Below are positions 40,383-49,223 of a DNA stretch of 50,241 nt, one piece after another. The stretch comes from an uncultured bacterium. GTDB taxonomy: Bacteria > Actinomycetota > Coriobacteriia > Coriobacteriales > Coriobacteriaceae. The DNA is taken from assembly GCA_905214615.1 (NCBI GenBank), contig CAJMMX010000007.1, positions 1-50,241 of the forward strand. Direction: 5' to 3'. Within the stretch, counting starts at the first letter, position 1. Each line of letters starts with the position of its first letter. The translations under genes and the position numbers were made by a program. The notes under the pieces were generated by a model. The model did no database searches, was not told where the DNA came from, and saw only the letters and a program-made list of their open reading frames with translations.

Positions 40383-41510
40383 ATGATCAATCGCAAGGCC
40401 ATCGGTTATATCACCGCTAACTACTCTTCGACCTACGGCAGCGTGCTGCTCAAGGACCGCCCCATCGCATCCGTTCCGTTTTTGGGCCGCTACCGCCTGA
40501 TCGACTTTCCGCTGTCCAACATGATGAACGCCGGCATCAAGACCGTCGGCGTCGTCATGCCGGGCAACTACCGCTCGCTGATCGACCACGTGGGCTCGGG
40601 CAAGGACTGGGGCCTGGACCGCAAGAAAGGCGGCCTGTTCATGGTGCCCGGCAACGCGTATGGCACCACCAAGGGCGGCATGCGCTTCCTGCTGCGCGAC
40701 ATCATCTCCAACAAGACGCTGTTCCAGCGCTCGGAGAAGCCCTATGTTGTGATGATGGGCACCAACATCATCTTTAACATGGACCTCAACACCATCATCG
40801 AGGCGCACGAGAACTCCGGTGCCCAGATGACCGTGGTGTACTGCAAGGCCACGCGCAACGTCGATGACGAGACCAAGCTCGAGATTAACGAGAACGGCCG
40901 CCTGACGGGCGTGAGCGCCGGCGTCGTGTACGGCGACAACGCCTCTATGGACTGCTGCATCGTCAACCGCGATACGCTGCTCGAGATTATCGACCACTAC
41001 CAGGCCGCCGACTATCTGGACCTGCTCGAGGCACTCCAGGGCGACTTTGGCAACATCGACGTGTGCAGCTACGAGTACAAGGGCGAGGTCGTGGGCGTGT
41101 TTAGCGAGAAGTCGCTGTATCGCCGCAGCATGGACCTGCTCGACCAGACCGTGGCCGACCAGCTCTTTGACCCCGAGCGCCCGATCCTGACCAAGGCTCA
41201 CGACGTGCCGCCTTCGCGCTATGCGACCGGCAGCCACGCGTGCAACTCGATCATCTCGGCCGGCTGCATCATCAAGGGCACCGTGCGCAACTCGATCCTG
41301 TCGCGCGGCGTCGTAGTCGAGGAAGGCGCTTCGGTGACCAACTCGATCATCAACCAGAGCTGCATCATCAAGAGCGGCGCCCGCGTTGAGAACGCCATTC
41401 TGGACAAAAACAACGTGGTTCCCACCAACACCGAGCTTCGCGGCACGCCCGAGAACATCCTGGTGCTGGGCAAGGCTCCGTTAACTTCCGACACCACCAT
41501 CGTACGTTAA
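40383..41510 (+). CDS. glgD: Glucose-1-phosphate adenylyltransferase regulatory subunit
   Basis: GlgD is a GlgC paralogue that lacks the pyrophosphorylase signature: the N-terminus reads AIGYITANYSSTYGSVLLKD where GlgC has GGxGxRL, so it should not be catalytic by itself. It keeps VPFLGRYRLIDFPLSNMMNA, VMMGTNIIFNMDL and the C-terminal beta-helix (CNSIISAGCIIKGTVRNSIL). In characterised systems GlgD raises GlgC activity or changes its regulation. The 375-residue frame begins at ATG 40383 after GGGGGA, four bases past the glgC stop. It has the same arrangement as in many Firmicutes. Confidence 0.94.
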   Translation: MINRKAIGYITANYSSTYGSVLLKDRPIASVPFLGRYRLIDFPLSNMMNAGIKTVGVVMPGNYRSLIDHVGSGKDWGLDRKKGGLFMVPGNAYGTTKGGMRFLLRDIISNKTLFQRSEKPYVVMMGTNIIFNMDLNTIIEAHENSGAQMTVVYCKATRNVDDETKLEINENGRLTGVSAGVVYGDNASMDCCIVNRDTLLEIIDHYQAADYLDLLEALQGDFGNIDVCSYEYKGEVVGVFSEKSLYRRSMDLLDQTVADQLFDPERPILTKAHDVPPSRYATGSHACNSIISAGCIIKGTVRNSILSRGVVVEEGASVTNSIINQSCIIKSGARVENAILDKNNVVPTNTELRGTPENILVLGKAPLTSDTTIVR

Positions 41511-41543
41511 CGTTGGCACCGCAACATCGCTCGTAACAAGTAG

Positions 41544-41575
41544 AATAGCCGCCCGGTTAGCGCCAGGCGGCTATT
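41544..41575 (+). terminator. Hairpin between glgD and glgA
   Basis: AATAGCCGCC at 41544-41553 pairs with GGCGGCTATT at 41566-41575. No T-run follows; the hairpin may only partly terminate before glgA. Confidence 0.5.
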
Positions 41576-41600
41576 CTCGAATTGCAACATGGGAGACAAT

Positions 41601-43826
41601 ATGGCAGATTCCAGCAAAAAGATGCAGATCGTGTTTGCCTCGGCCGAGTGCGCACCGTTTGTAAAGACCGGTGGCCTGGGCGACGTGGCAGGCTCGCTGC
41701 CTGCGGCGCTTGTGCGCGCCGGCGCCGAAGTTATCGTGATGGTGCCCAAGTACGCCACCATAAAGGACGAGTACAAGGCGCAGATGGAGCACTTCTCCGA
41801 CTTTTACGTGAGTCTGGGCTGGCGCAACGAGTACTGCGGACTCGAGAAGCTCGAGCACGACGGCGTCACCTATATGTTCATCGACAACGAGCGCTACTTT
41901 GCGCGCGACTATCCGTACGGCTTCTTTGACGACGGCGAGCGCTTTGCGTTCTTCTCCAAGGCCATCACCGAGAGCCTGCAGCACCTGCCGGCCGACTTTG
42001 AGTGTGACATCCTGCACTGCAATGACTGGCAGACGGCACTTGCGCCCGTGTTTTTGCGCGAGTTTTACCAGGGCCTGCCGCTGTATGACCGCGTCAAGAC
42101 CGTGTTCTCGATCCACAACGTGGCGTTCCAGGGCCAGTTTAGCGACACCGTGATGGAGGACATCCTGGGTGTGGCACACATTCCGGCGGCCGCCTCGCAG
42201 CTGCGTTGCGACGCCTGCAGCATCAACTACATGCTGGGCGCGCTGCGCTATGCCGATGCCATCACCACGGTGAGCCCCACCTATGCCAGCGAGATCCAGA
42301 CGCCCGAGTTTGGCGAGGGCCTGGACGGCGTGCTGCGCGAGCGCTCCTATGCGCTGCAGGGCATTTTGAATGGCATTGACGTGGCGGGCTTTGACCCGGC
42401 GACCGACAAGCGCATTGCCGCCAACTACACCGTGGAGGACCGTTCTGGTAAGGCCGTATGCAAGGCCAAGCTGCAGGAAGAGCTGGGGCTCGAGGTTCGC
42501 GACGACCGTCCGCTTATGGTCATGGTCACGCGCCTGACGCGCCAGAAGGGCATGGACCTGGTCATGTACGCGCTCGACCGCATTCTGGCCGGCGGCGTGC
42601 AGGTGGCGGTGCTGGGCACCGGCGACCGCGACTACGAGGACGGTCTGCGCTACTTCCAGGACAAGTACCCCGGTACCATGGCCGCACGCATCGAGTTCGA
42701 TCCTGCGCTGTCGCAGCGCATGTATGCCGCCGCCGACATGTTCCTAATGCCTTCGAAGTTTGAGCCCTGCGGCCTGTCGCAGATCATCGCCATGCGCTAC
42801 GGCACCCTGCCTATCGTGCGCGAGACCGGCGGCCTGAAGGACACGGTGATTCCGTATAACGAGTTTACCGGCGAGGGCACGGGCTTCTCGTTTACCAACT
42901 TTAACGGCGACGAGATGGGCGACGCCGTGTTCCGCGCGGCGCGTCTGTTCTGGGATAACCGCGACGCCTGGAACCAGCTGGTAACGCAGGCCATGAGCCA
43001 GGACTTTAGCTGGACGCGCTCGGCCGATAAGTATCTGGACCTGTACTTCTTTATGCACCCGGAGATCGAGCGCCCGGTGGCTGTTGTCGACGAGCCTGAG
43101 GCTGTTGCTGAGCCGGTGGCCGCTGAGGAGCCCAAGGCCGAAGAGAAGCCGGTTGAAGCTGAGCCCGTTACGGCCGAGTCTGAGGTGAAGGCTGAGGCTG
43201 CTCCTGAGGCAGAGTCCGAGGTCAAGCCAGCTGCAAAGCCTGCAGCTAAGAAGACCACGACTCGTAAGACGACGGCTAAGAAGGCCACAGCGGCCAAGGC
43301 GACGGCAACCAAGACCACCGCTGTCAAGACAACGACCTCGCGCAAGCGCACCACCGCAGCTGCCAAGAAGGCCGCCGAGGCCGAGGCTGCTCCCGAGGTA
43401 AAGGCCGAGGTCGCTGAGGCCAAACCGGCCGCCAAGGCTCCGGCAAAGACCGCTGCCAAGAAGACAACCGCGACCGCCAAGAAGACTACAGCTGCCAAGA
43501 AGACCACGGCAACGAAGTCGACGGCCGCCAAGGCTACTGCGACCAAGGTCGCTCCGAAGGCTGCCGCAAAGCCCGCCGTCAAGGTCGAGGAGACGCCTGC
43601 CGAGCCCAAGGCCGAAGCAGCTGTCGAGGCCAAGCCGACCGCCAAGAAGACCACGGCAAAGGCTGCCGCTCCTAAGGCAGAGGCTATGCCCGCCGCCGTC
43701 AAAGAGGAGACCAAGCCCGAGCCTGCCAAGGAGACCCCGGTCTCCCCTGCCGCTCCGACCGAGAAAAAGGCTCCGACCAAGAAGACTTCCGTCCGCAAGG
43801 CAACGGCCACCCGCAAGCGCCGCTAA
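41601..43826 (+). CDS. glgA: Glycogen synthase with a long acidic-then-basic C-terminal tail
   Basis: GlgA adds glucose from ADP-glucose to growing glycogen. Residues 1 to ~490 are a complete GT5 enzyme: CAPFVKTGGLGDVAGSLPAA with the donor-binding KTGG, LHCNDWQTALAPVFLREF, FSIHNVAFQG, ITTVSPTYASEI, RLTRQKGMDLV and SKFEPCGLSQIIAMRYGTLP. A ~248-residue extension follows: first a Glu/Val/Ala-rich acidic part (about 493-545), then blocks such as KKTTTRKTTAKKATAAK and a KR-rich end, reminiscent of histone H1 or bacterial HupB tails. Normal GlgA ends near residue 480. The ATG at 41601 follows GGGAG by five bases; an in-frame ATG at 41589 is less likely. Confidence 0.94.
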   Translation: MADSSKKMQIVFASAECAPFVKTGGLGDVAGSLPAALVRAGAEVIVMVPKYATIKDEYKAQMEHFSDFYVSLGWRNEYCGLEKLEHDGVTYMFIDNERYFARDYPYGFFDDGERFAFFSKAITESLQHLPADFECDILHCNDWQTALAPVFLREFYQGLPLYDRVKTVFSIHNVAFQGQFSDTVMEDILGVAHIPAAASQLRCDACSINYMLGALRYADAITTVSPTYASEIQTPEFGEGLDGVLRERSYALQGILNGIDVAGFDPATDKRIAANYTVEDRSGKAVCKAKLQEELGLEVRDDRPLMVMVTRLTRQKGMDLVMYALDRILAGGVQVAVLGTGDRDYEDGLRYFQDKYPGTMAARIEFDPALSQRMYAAADMFLMPSKFEPCGLSQIIAMRYGTLPIVRETGGLKDTVIPYNEFTGEGTGFSFTNFNGDEMGDAVFRAARLFWDNRDAWNQLVTQAMSQDFSWTRSADKYLDLYFFMHPEIERPVAVVDEPEAVAEPVAAEEPKAEEKPVEAEPVTAESEVKAEAAPEAESEVKPAAKPAAKKTTTRKTTAKKATAAKATATKTTAVKTTTSRKRTTAAAKKAAEAEAAPEVKAEVAEAKPAAKAPAKTAAKKTTATAKKTTAAKKTTATKSTAAKATATKVAPKAAAKPAVKVEETPAEPKAEAAVEAKPTAKKTTAKAAAPKAEAMPAAVKEETKPEPAKETPVSPAAPTEKKAPTKKTSVRKATATRKRR

Positions 43827-43860
43827 TCCAGACGATCCAAAACCTCATCAAACCCTAAGC

Positions 43861-43890
43861 AAGGGGCGCTCCAACCGGGCGCCCCTTCTC
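43861..43890 (+). terminator. Terminator after glgA
   Basis: AAGGGGCGC at 43861-43869 pairs with GCGCCCCTT at 43879-43887, with a short pyrimidine stretch after it. Confidence 0.65.
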
Positions 43891-43900
43891 TGTTAATAGT

Positions 43901-43944
43901 TGGTAAAACGATTTTCTAGGACAACCGTTCGCCGATGGTAAACG
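43901..43944. promoter_or_regulatory. Candidate LacI-family operators upstream of the GH13-GH77 gene
   Basis: TGGTAAAACGATTTTCTA at 43901-43918 is a CG-centred near-palindrome, and TGGTAAACG follows at 43936-43944. The same TGGTAAAAC half-site occurs before glgB, which suggests a common regulator of glycogen and maltodextrin genes. The rest of 43827-44041 holds the glgA terminator and no gene. Confidence 0.45.
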
Positions 43945-44041
43945 GATGTTGTTTATACAGCCTATGTACAACAGATATACTTACATCCTGTGCGTAAAGC
44001 CATGGCCCGCAGGCCGTGATTCTATTGAACTGGACCGTATT

Positions 44042-47000
44042 ATGAGATTGATACACAACAGCCGTCTGCCGCAGTTTCGCACTCCGTTTGGCGCTGTGAC
44101 CACTGGAACTTCCGTTGCACTCTCGGTGATTTTGGAGGATGCCGACCCCAACCAGGCAACGCTTACGCTGCGCACCTGGGTCGATGAAATCGGTGAGTCT
44201 CTGTATCCCATGACGCACGAGGGCGACGGCATATTTACTGCAGAGCTTGAGTGCACCGAGCCCTGTCTTATCTGGTACAGCTTTATCTGCAATATCGAGG
44301 GCCAGCCCGAGGTTCGCCTAGGCGCGCCGCAAGGTCGCACCGGCGGCGAGGGCGTAACCTACGACTACGCCGAAGTGCCGTCGTTCCAGGTCACCGTCTA
44401 CAAGCACCGCGAGAACCGTCCCACCTGGTACGAGCGCGGTATGGTCTACCAGATCTTCCCCGACCGCTATGCCCGCGACGAAAACTGGCGCGAGCGCACG
44501 CTGGCCGAAGTCGAAAAACCGCGCAACGGAATCCAGCGCCGCATGATCGAGGACTGGAACGAGCCGCCCGTATACGAGCGCGCCGAGGACGGCTCCATCA
44601 AGACCTGGGACTTCTACGGCGGCTCGCTCAAGGGCATCCAAAATGACCTGCCCCGCATCGCGGAGCTGGGCTTTACGGCCATCTACCTCAACCCCATCTT
44701 TGAGGCCGCGAGCAACCACCGCTACGACACGGCCGATTACACCAAGATCGACCCAATCCTGGGCACCGAGCAGGACTTTACCGAGCTGTGCCAGGCAGCC
44801 GAGAAGCTGGGCATTTCCATCATCCTAGACGGCGTCTTTAACCATACGGGTGACGACTCCATCTATTTCAACCGCTATGGCAACTACCCCGGCGTGGGCG
44901 CGTGGCAGAGCGAGAATTCGCCGTGGCGCGATGCGTTTTATTTCCACGAGGACGGCTCGTACGACTGCTGGTGGGGCGTGGGTAACATGCCCGCCATCAA
45001 TGAGAGCTCCGAGCTGGTACGCGAGCGGCTCCTGGGCAAGGACGGCGTGATCCGTAAATGGCTACGTGCCGGCGCTCATGGCTGGCGCCTGGACGTCGCT
45101 GACGAGCTTTCCGACGACTTCCTGGCCGAGATCAAGAAGGCCGTACTTGACGAAAAGCCTGACGCACTGTTGCTCGGCGAAGTCTGGGAAGACGCCTCCA
45201 ACAAGATTAGCTACGGCCATCTGCGTCGCTATCTACAGGGCTCCGAGTTGGACTCTGCTATGGATTACCCCTTCCGCGACATGGTCATCGGCTTTTTGAT
45301 GGGCTACAAGAACGCCTACCAGGCAGCCGAGGATATCGAAACCCTGCGCGAGAACTATCCCCGTGAGGCCCTGTCCTGCGCACTTAATCTGCTTTCGAGC
45401 CACGACCGTCCGCGCATTATCTCGGTGCTCGGCGGCGGCCCCGACGAGTCGCAGCTGCCCGAGTGCGAGCGCAGCAAATGGCGCCTGGACGAGAACTCGA
45501 TGGGCCTAGCCAAGAGCCGTTTTTGGCTCGCCACGCTCATGCAGATGACCTTCCCCGGCGTGCCTTCGATCTACTACGGCGACGAATACGGCCTGGAGGG
45601 TCTAACCGATCCGGGCAACCGCCGCACCCTGCCGACCAAGGACCAACTGCACGACTTCGACACGCTGGCTATTGTCAAAAACGCCTCCGCCGTACGCCGC
45701 GCACTGCCGTTTATGATCGACGGCGAGATCAAGGCCTTCGCGCTCAACGACGAGGTGCTGGCATACAACCGCACGGGCAAGGATGGCGAGTCCGCGACGG
45801 TTATCATCAACCGCAGCCTGCGCAATTCGCATCGCGTGACCATTCCAGCGCTCGGCGAATGCGCGAGCGATGTGATTAGCGGTCACGAGTGCGAGATCCA
45901 CAACGGTACGGTCACGCTCGATCTGTATCCGCTGGGCTCGTCGATTATCTATCACCATGCAGAGCAGCGCCTGCAGGAGCCGCTCGATCACGGCGCGGGT
46001 GTTGTGTGCCATATCACCTCGGTGCCCACCGACGACGGCAAGCCCGGTACAATCGGCGCGCCCACGCGTCGCTTTATCGACCATCTGGCCGCCATGGGCA
46101 TGCGCTACTGGCAGGTTCTCCCCGTCAACCCCACGGACTTCTTCCGCTCTCCTTACGCCGGTCCTTCGGCCTTTGCAGGCAATATCGACCTACTGCCCGA
46201 GAGCCACGAGGAGCTTGCCGCCGACTTTGAGACTTGGAAGGCCCGCGGCGGCGAGGATGCCGATCCGCTGTACACCGCGTTTAAACATCGAAATGCCGAT
46301 TGGCTCGAGAAATACTGCGTCTACATGGCCGTTAAGAAGTACTTTGAGGGCGAGTCGCGCCACGATTGGCCGGCAGATGTCGCGCGCTACAACGAGCATC
46401 TGATCGACGACAAGCGCTTCCACGACGAGGCCGAGCTTCAGGCGTACATGCAGTACCGCTTTGACCTGGCTTGGTGCGAGCTCATGAACTATGCACACAA
46501 GAAGGGCATCGAGGTCATCGGCGATATTCCTATGTACGTGTCCGACGATTCGGCAGATGCGTGGAGCGAACCCGAGAACTTCTGGCTGTCCGATACCGGC
46601 AAGGCAATCGAGATCTCCGGTGCGCCACCCGACAACTTTGCACCCGAGGGTCAGGTGTGGGGCAACCCGACGTTCCGCTGGGACCACATGAAGCAGAACG
46701 GCTATAGCTGGTGGATGGATCGCCTGCGTCGCGCGTTCTCGCTCTACGACCGCGTGCGTCTGGATCACTTCCTGGGATTCCACAGCTACTTTAGCATTCC
46801 CGCCGGCAAGGCCTGCGCCGACGGCCGCTGGCTTGCGGGTCCGGGCAAGGACCTGTTCCAGACCGCCTATGACGAGCTGGGGCCGCTCAACTTTATCGCC
46901 GAGGACCTGGGCTACCTGACGCCCGGCGTTCGCGCCATGGCTTCGACTTGCGGCTTCCCCGGTATGGACGTACTGGAGTTTAGCGATTACGACGTTCGTT

Positions 47001-47338
47001 GCGGCGTGCACCCTACGCCCGGCAAGATCCTGTACACATCGACGCATGACACGTCGACGCTCGCGGGTTGGTGCACGCGCTCCTTTGCGGGCGGCGACGA
47101 GCCGAGCGGTGTTGAGGTGGCAGCCAAGCTGATGAGCGACGCGCTGACAAGCGACGCCCCCCTGGTGATGATGCCGCTGCAGGACGTGCTGGGGCTTGGC
47201 GACGACACGCGCATGAACGTACCGGGCGTGGCCACGGGCAACTGGACCTGGCAGGCTGACGAGGCCGACGTTGCGGCCGCTGAGGGCAAAACCGCACAGC
47301 TCCTGCGCAACACGCATAGATTCTGGGGCGAAGCGTGA
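44042..47338 (+). CDS. Fused GH13 alpha-glucan hydrolase - GH77 4-alpha-glucanotransferase
   Basis: The ~1098-residue protein joins two complete enzymes of maltodextrin breakdown. Residues ~1-645 are a GH13 amylase/neopullulanase-like domain: an N-terminal beta-sandwich, VYQIFPDRYARDENW, FTAIYLNPIFEAASNHRYDT, IILDGVFNHTGDD, GWRLDVADELS with the nucleophile, LLLGEVWED with the acid/base, and LLSSHDRPR. Residues ~650-1098 are a GH77 (MalQ) domain: HITSVPTDDGKPGTIGAPTR, YWQVLPVNPTDFFRSPYAGP, EVIGDIPMYVSDDSADAW, DRVRLDHFLGFHSYFSIP, NFIAEDLGYLTPGVRAM and TSTHDTSTLAG. The ATG at 44042 is chosen because the family's sequence begins there; its ribosome site is weak and the frame extends upstream. It is the last gene of the glycogen cluster. 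Confidence 0.9.
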   Translation: MRLIHNSRLPQFRTPFGAVTTGTSVALSVILEDADPNQATLTLRTWVDEIGESLYPMTHEGDGIFTAELECTEPCLIWYSFICNIEGQPEVRLGAPQGRTGGEGVTYDYAEVPSFQVTVYKHRENRPTWYERGMVYQIFPDRYARDENWRERTLAEVEKPRNGIQRRMIEDWNEPPVYERAEDGSIKTWDFYGGSLKGIQNDLPRIAELGFTAIYLNPIFEAASNHRYDTADYTKIDPILGTEQDFTELCQAAEKLGISIILDGVFNHTGDDSIYFNRYGNYPGVGAWQSENSPWRDAFYFHEDGSYDCWWGVGNMPAINESSELVRERLLGKDGVIRKWLRAGAHGWRLDVADELSDDFLAEIKKAVLDEKPDALLLGEVWEDASNKISYGHLRRYLQGSELDSAMDYPFRDMVIGFLMGYKNAYQAAEDIETLRENYPREALSCALNLLSSHDRPRIISVLGGGPDESQLPECERSKWRLDENSMGLAKSRFWLATLMQMTFPGVPSIYYGDEYGLEGLTDPGNRRTLPTKDQLHDFDTLAIVKNASAVRRALPFMIDGEIKAFALNDEVLAYNRTGKDGESATVIINRSLRNSHRVTIPALGECASDVISGHECEIHNGTVTLDLYPLGSSIIYHHAEQRLQEPLDHGAGVVCHITSVPTDDGKPGTIGAPTRRFIDHLAAMGMRYWQVLPVNPTDFFRSPYAGPSAFAGNIDLLPESHEELAADFETWKARGGEDADPLYTAFKHRNADWLEKYCVYMAVKKYFEGESRHDWPADVARYNEHLIDDKRFHDEAELQAYMQYRFDLAWCELMNYAHKKGIEVIGDIPMYVSDDSADAWSEPENFWLSDTGKAIEISGAPPDNFAPEGQVWGNPTFRWDHMKQNGYSWWMDRLRRAFSLYDRVRLDHFLGFHSYFSIPAGKACADGRWLAGPGKDLFQTAYDELGPLNFIAEDLGYLTPGVRAMASTCGFPGMDVLEFSDYDVRCGVHPTPGKILYTSTHDTSTLAGWCTRSFAGGDEPSGVEVAAKLMSDALTSDAPLVMMPLQDVLGLGDDTRMNVPGVATGNWTWQADEADVAAAEGKTAQLLRNTHRFWGEA

Positions 47339-47426
47339 TAAAACGCCCGATATAGGGTACAGTTACAGACGTTTGAATTTATGCGGGCAGAGTGATCTGC
47401 CCGCTTTGTGCTGAAAAGGAAGTATT

Positions 47427-47750
47427 ATGGCGCGCTACGATTACAAGTGCTCGAGCTGCGGCAACGTGTTTGAGGTTGAGCATCCCATGTCCGAGAGTCC
47501 CGAGGTCGTGTGCCCCAGCTGCGGCGCTCCGGCATCCAAGACGTTCTCGGCCAGCGGCATCAAGTTCGACGGCAGCGGTTTCTACAACACCGACCAGCGC
47601 AGCGGCGGCTCCAGCACCAGCGCCACCAGCGGCTGCTGCGCCGGAGCACCTCGCCGTCGAGATAATACGGTCCCGTGCCGAGCGGCGTGCTGCTCTGTAC
47701 CGTCGCCGCAGAGACGGGCCGCTTCTTTAGCTAACCAGGTTTCCTTATGA
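47427..47750 (+). CDS. FmdB-family zinc ribbon protein
   Basis: The small protein begins ARYDYKCSSCGNVFEVEHP and has a second pair, VCPSCGAPASKTF, which together make a four-cysteine zinc ribbon. FmdB-type proteins were named as regulators but their role is not settled. AAGGAAG precedes the ATG. The conserved part ends near SGFYNTDQRSGG, and the last ~45 residues (CCAGAPRRRDNTVPCRAACC and on) look unlike the family. A frameshift or a changed 3' end is possible. It runs convergent to rsmB with a hairpin between them. Confidence 0.78.
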   Translation: MARYDYKCSSCGNVFEVEHPMSESPEVVCPSCGAPASKTFSASGIKFDGSGFYNTDQRSGGSSTSATSGCCAGAPRRRDNTVPCRAACCSVPSPQRRAASLANQVSL

Positions 47751-47816
47751 GTTGCGGTGGAATAAGGACTATTTGGCGGGTAGAAGCGGCTTTTCAATCC
47801 CTATTTCACCGCAACT
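47750..47816. terminator. Long hairpin between fmdB-like gene and rsmB
   Basis: AGTTGCGGTGGAATA at 47750-47764 pairs with 47802-47816 over 15 bases with one G:U pair; the 37-base loop contains GCGGCTTTTC. It occupies nearly the whole space between convergent genes, so it may terminate both. It could also be one copy of a dispersed palindromic repeat. Confidence 0.5.
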
Positions 47817-47822
47817 TAGTAG

Positions 47823-49223
47823 TTACTTACGGACTAGTCTGGCGCAGAAGTGGCCGTCGTAGGAATCGGCGTTTACGGGAACGCTTTGGAAGAGGCCTCG
47901 ATCGTTCTGGCGTACGGAGACGAGCTTCTTGGCCTGCTCGAAGTCGGGCAGTTGCAGAATCTGTGCCTCGGAAAGCGGCGCCACGCTAAAGCCGGCACCC
48001 TCGGGAGAAGCAAGGAACGCGTCCACAACCTGCGTGTTCTCTTCATCAAAAACCGAGCAGGTGGCATAGATAAGCTCACCGCCGGCAGCCACGCGCGCGG
48101 CGGCTTCCTTGAGCATCGTCAGCTGCAGTTTGGGCAGCTCAACCGCCACATCCTTTTCGGTCAGGCGCCACGGGATCTCGGGATGACGACGCATGGTTCC
48201 GGTGCCAGAGCACGGTGCATCGATAAAGACCGTGTCGAACTTAACCGGCTTGCCAAGCATGGCATCAAACGATGTGAGCACCTCATCAAGCTCGCACGCA
48301 TCACCCGAAACCGTACGAACGCCCTGAATACCGGCCTTATGCAGGCGAGCGAGATTCAGATCGCACTTGCGATCATGAAGATCGAGCGCCGTATGCTGAC
48401 GCTCATATCCCGCGCGCTTGGCCTGGCACATCATCACATAGGTCTTGGTGCCACGACCGGCACCAATTTCAAGGCAGCTTCCAGGGCGAGTGGCAGCTGT
48501 GGCGATGAGCTGGGCGTTGAGATCAGATGCCACCGCGGCAGCACGCTCAAACACACCCGAAGCAACGGCAACCTGGGCATCAACCGGGGCATGGCAGCCC
48601 GGGAAGACAGGCGCGACGAGCTGCGAGATATACGGATCGAGCTTAGTCGCAAAGGCGTTCTCATGCAGGGCCAGCGGTGCGGGGGCCAGATTGCCGGCAA
48701 AGTTCAGCGCGCCCTCGGGCGTATCGAACGAGGCCATAATGCGAGCGCACAGCCAGAGCGGCAGGCCCATCAGGCGAGATAGGCGAACCAAGCGGCGCTC
48801 GGACTCATCGGCATTGGCTGCGGTGGCAAAGTCCTCAACATTGTCAGCAACCTTATGCAGCACGGCGTTCGCCAGACCGGCAGCGGACTTGGCACCACTG
48901 CGAACGAGCTCAACACCCTGACTTACGGCGACGCGGCCAGGCGTATGCAAATAGAGCATCTCGAAGGCCGAGATACGAAGCGCCATGCGAACACGCGGCG
49001 CAACCTTTTTAGGCTTATCAAGAAACTGGTCGAGCAGCTCGTCTAAAATACCCTGCGTGGCGGCCACGCCCAGCGCCAAGCGGGCGGCAAAAGCGGAATC
49101 GCGCTGGTCAATAGCCTTGGCCGATGCGCGAGAAGACAGCACGTCACGCGCATACATACCGCGGCGATCGGCCTCCATTAGCACATCGAGCGCAAGCTTG
49201 CGCGCGGGAGACAGCTTGCTCAT
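47823..49223 (-). CDS. rsmB: 16S rRNA (cytosine-967 C5)-methyltransferase
   Basis: RsmB methylates C967 of 16S rRNA. The N-terminal ~140 residues are a NusB-like RNA-binding helical domain (ARKLALDVLMEADRRGMYAR, LALGVAATQGILDELLDQFL). The methyltransferase domain shows the SAM motif CLEIGAGRGTKTYVMM, DLHDRKCDLNLARL, and both catalytic cysteines in FIDAPCSGTGTMRRHPEIPW and IYATCSVFDEENTQVV. The 466-residue length is usual. The ATG at 49223 overlaps the fmt stop by four bases (ATGA), so translation is coupled; the longer frame upstream lies within fmt. Confidence 0.94.
   Translation of the reverse strand: MSKLSPARKLALDVLMEADRRGMYARDVLSSRASAKAIDQRDSAFAARLALGVAATQGILDELLDQFLDKPKKVAPRVRMALRISAFEMLYLHTPGRVAVSQGVELVRSGAKSAAGLANAVLHKVADNVEDFATAANADESERRLVRLSRLMGLPLWLCARIMASFDTPEGALNFAGNLAPAPLALHENAFATKLDPYISQLVAPVFPGCHAPVDAQVAVASGVFERAAAVASDLNAQLIATAATRPGSCLEIGAGRGTKTYVMMCQAKRAGYERQHTALDLHDRKCDLNLARLHKAGIQGVRTVSGDACELDEVLTSFDAMLGKPVKFDTVFIDAPCSGTGTMRRHPEIPWRLTEKDVAVELPKLQLTMLKEAAARVAAGGELIYATCSVFDEENTQVVDAFLASPEGAGFSVAPLSEAQILQLPDFEQAKKLVSVRQNDRGLFQSVPVNADSYDGHFCARLVRK

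Noticed and set aside
42797..43816. Ala/Val-rich minus-strand frame opposite the glgA tail
   Set aside because: Its composition simply mirrors the Lys/Ala codons of the tail; the hydrophobic look is an artefact and not a membrane protein.
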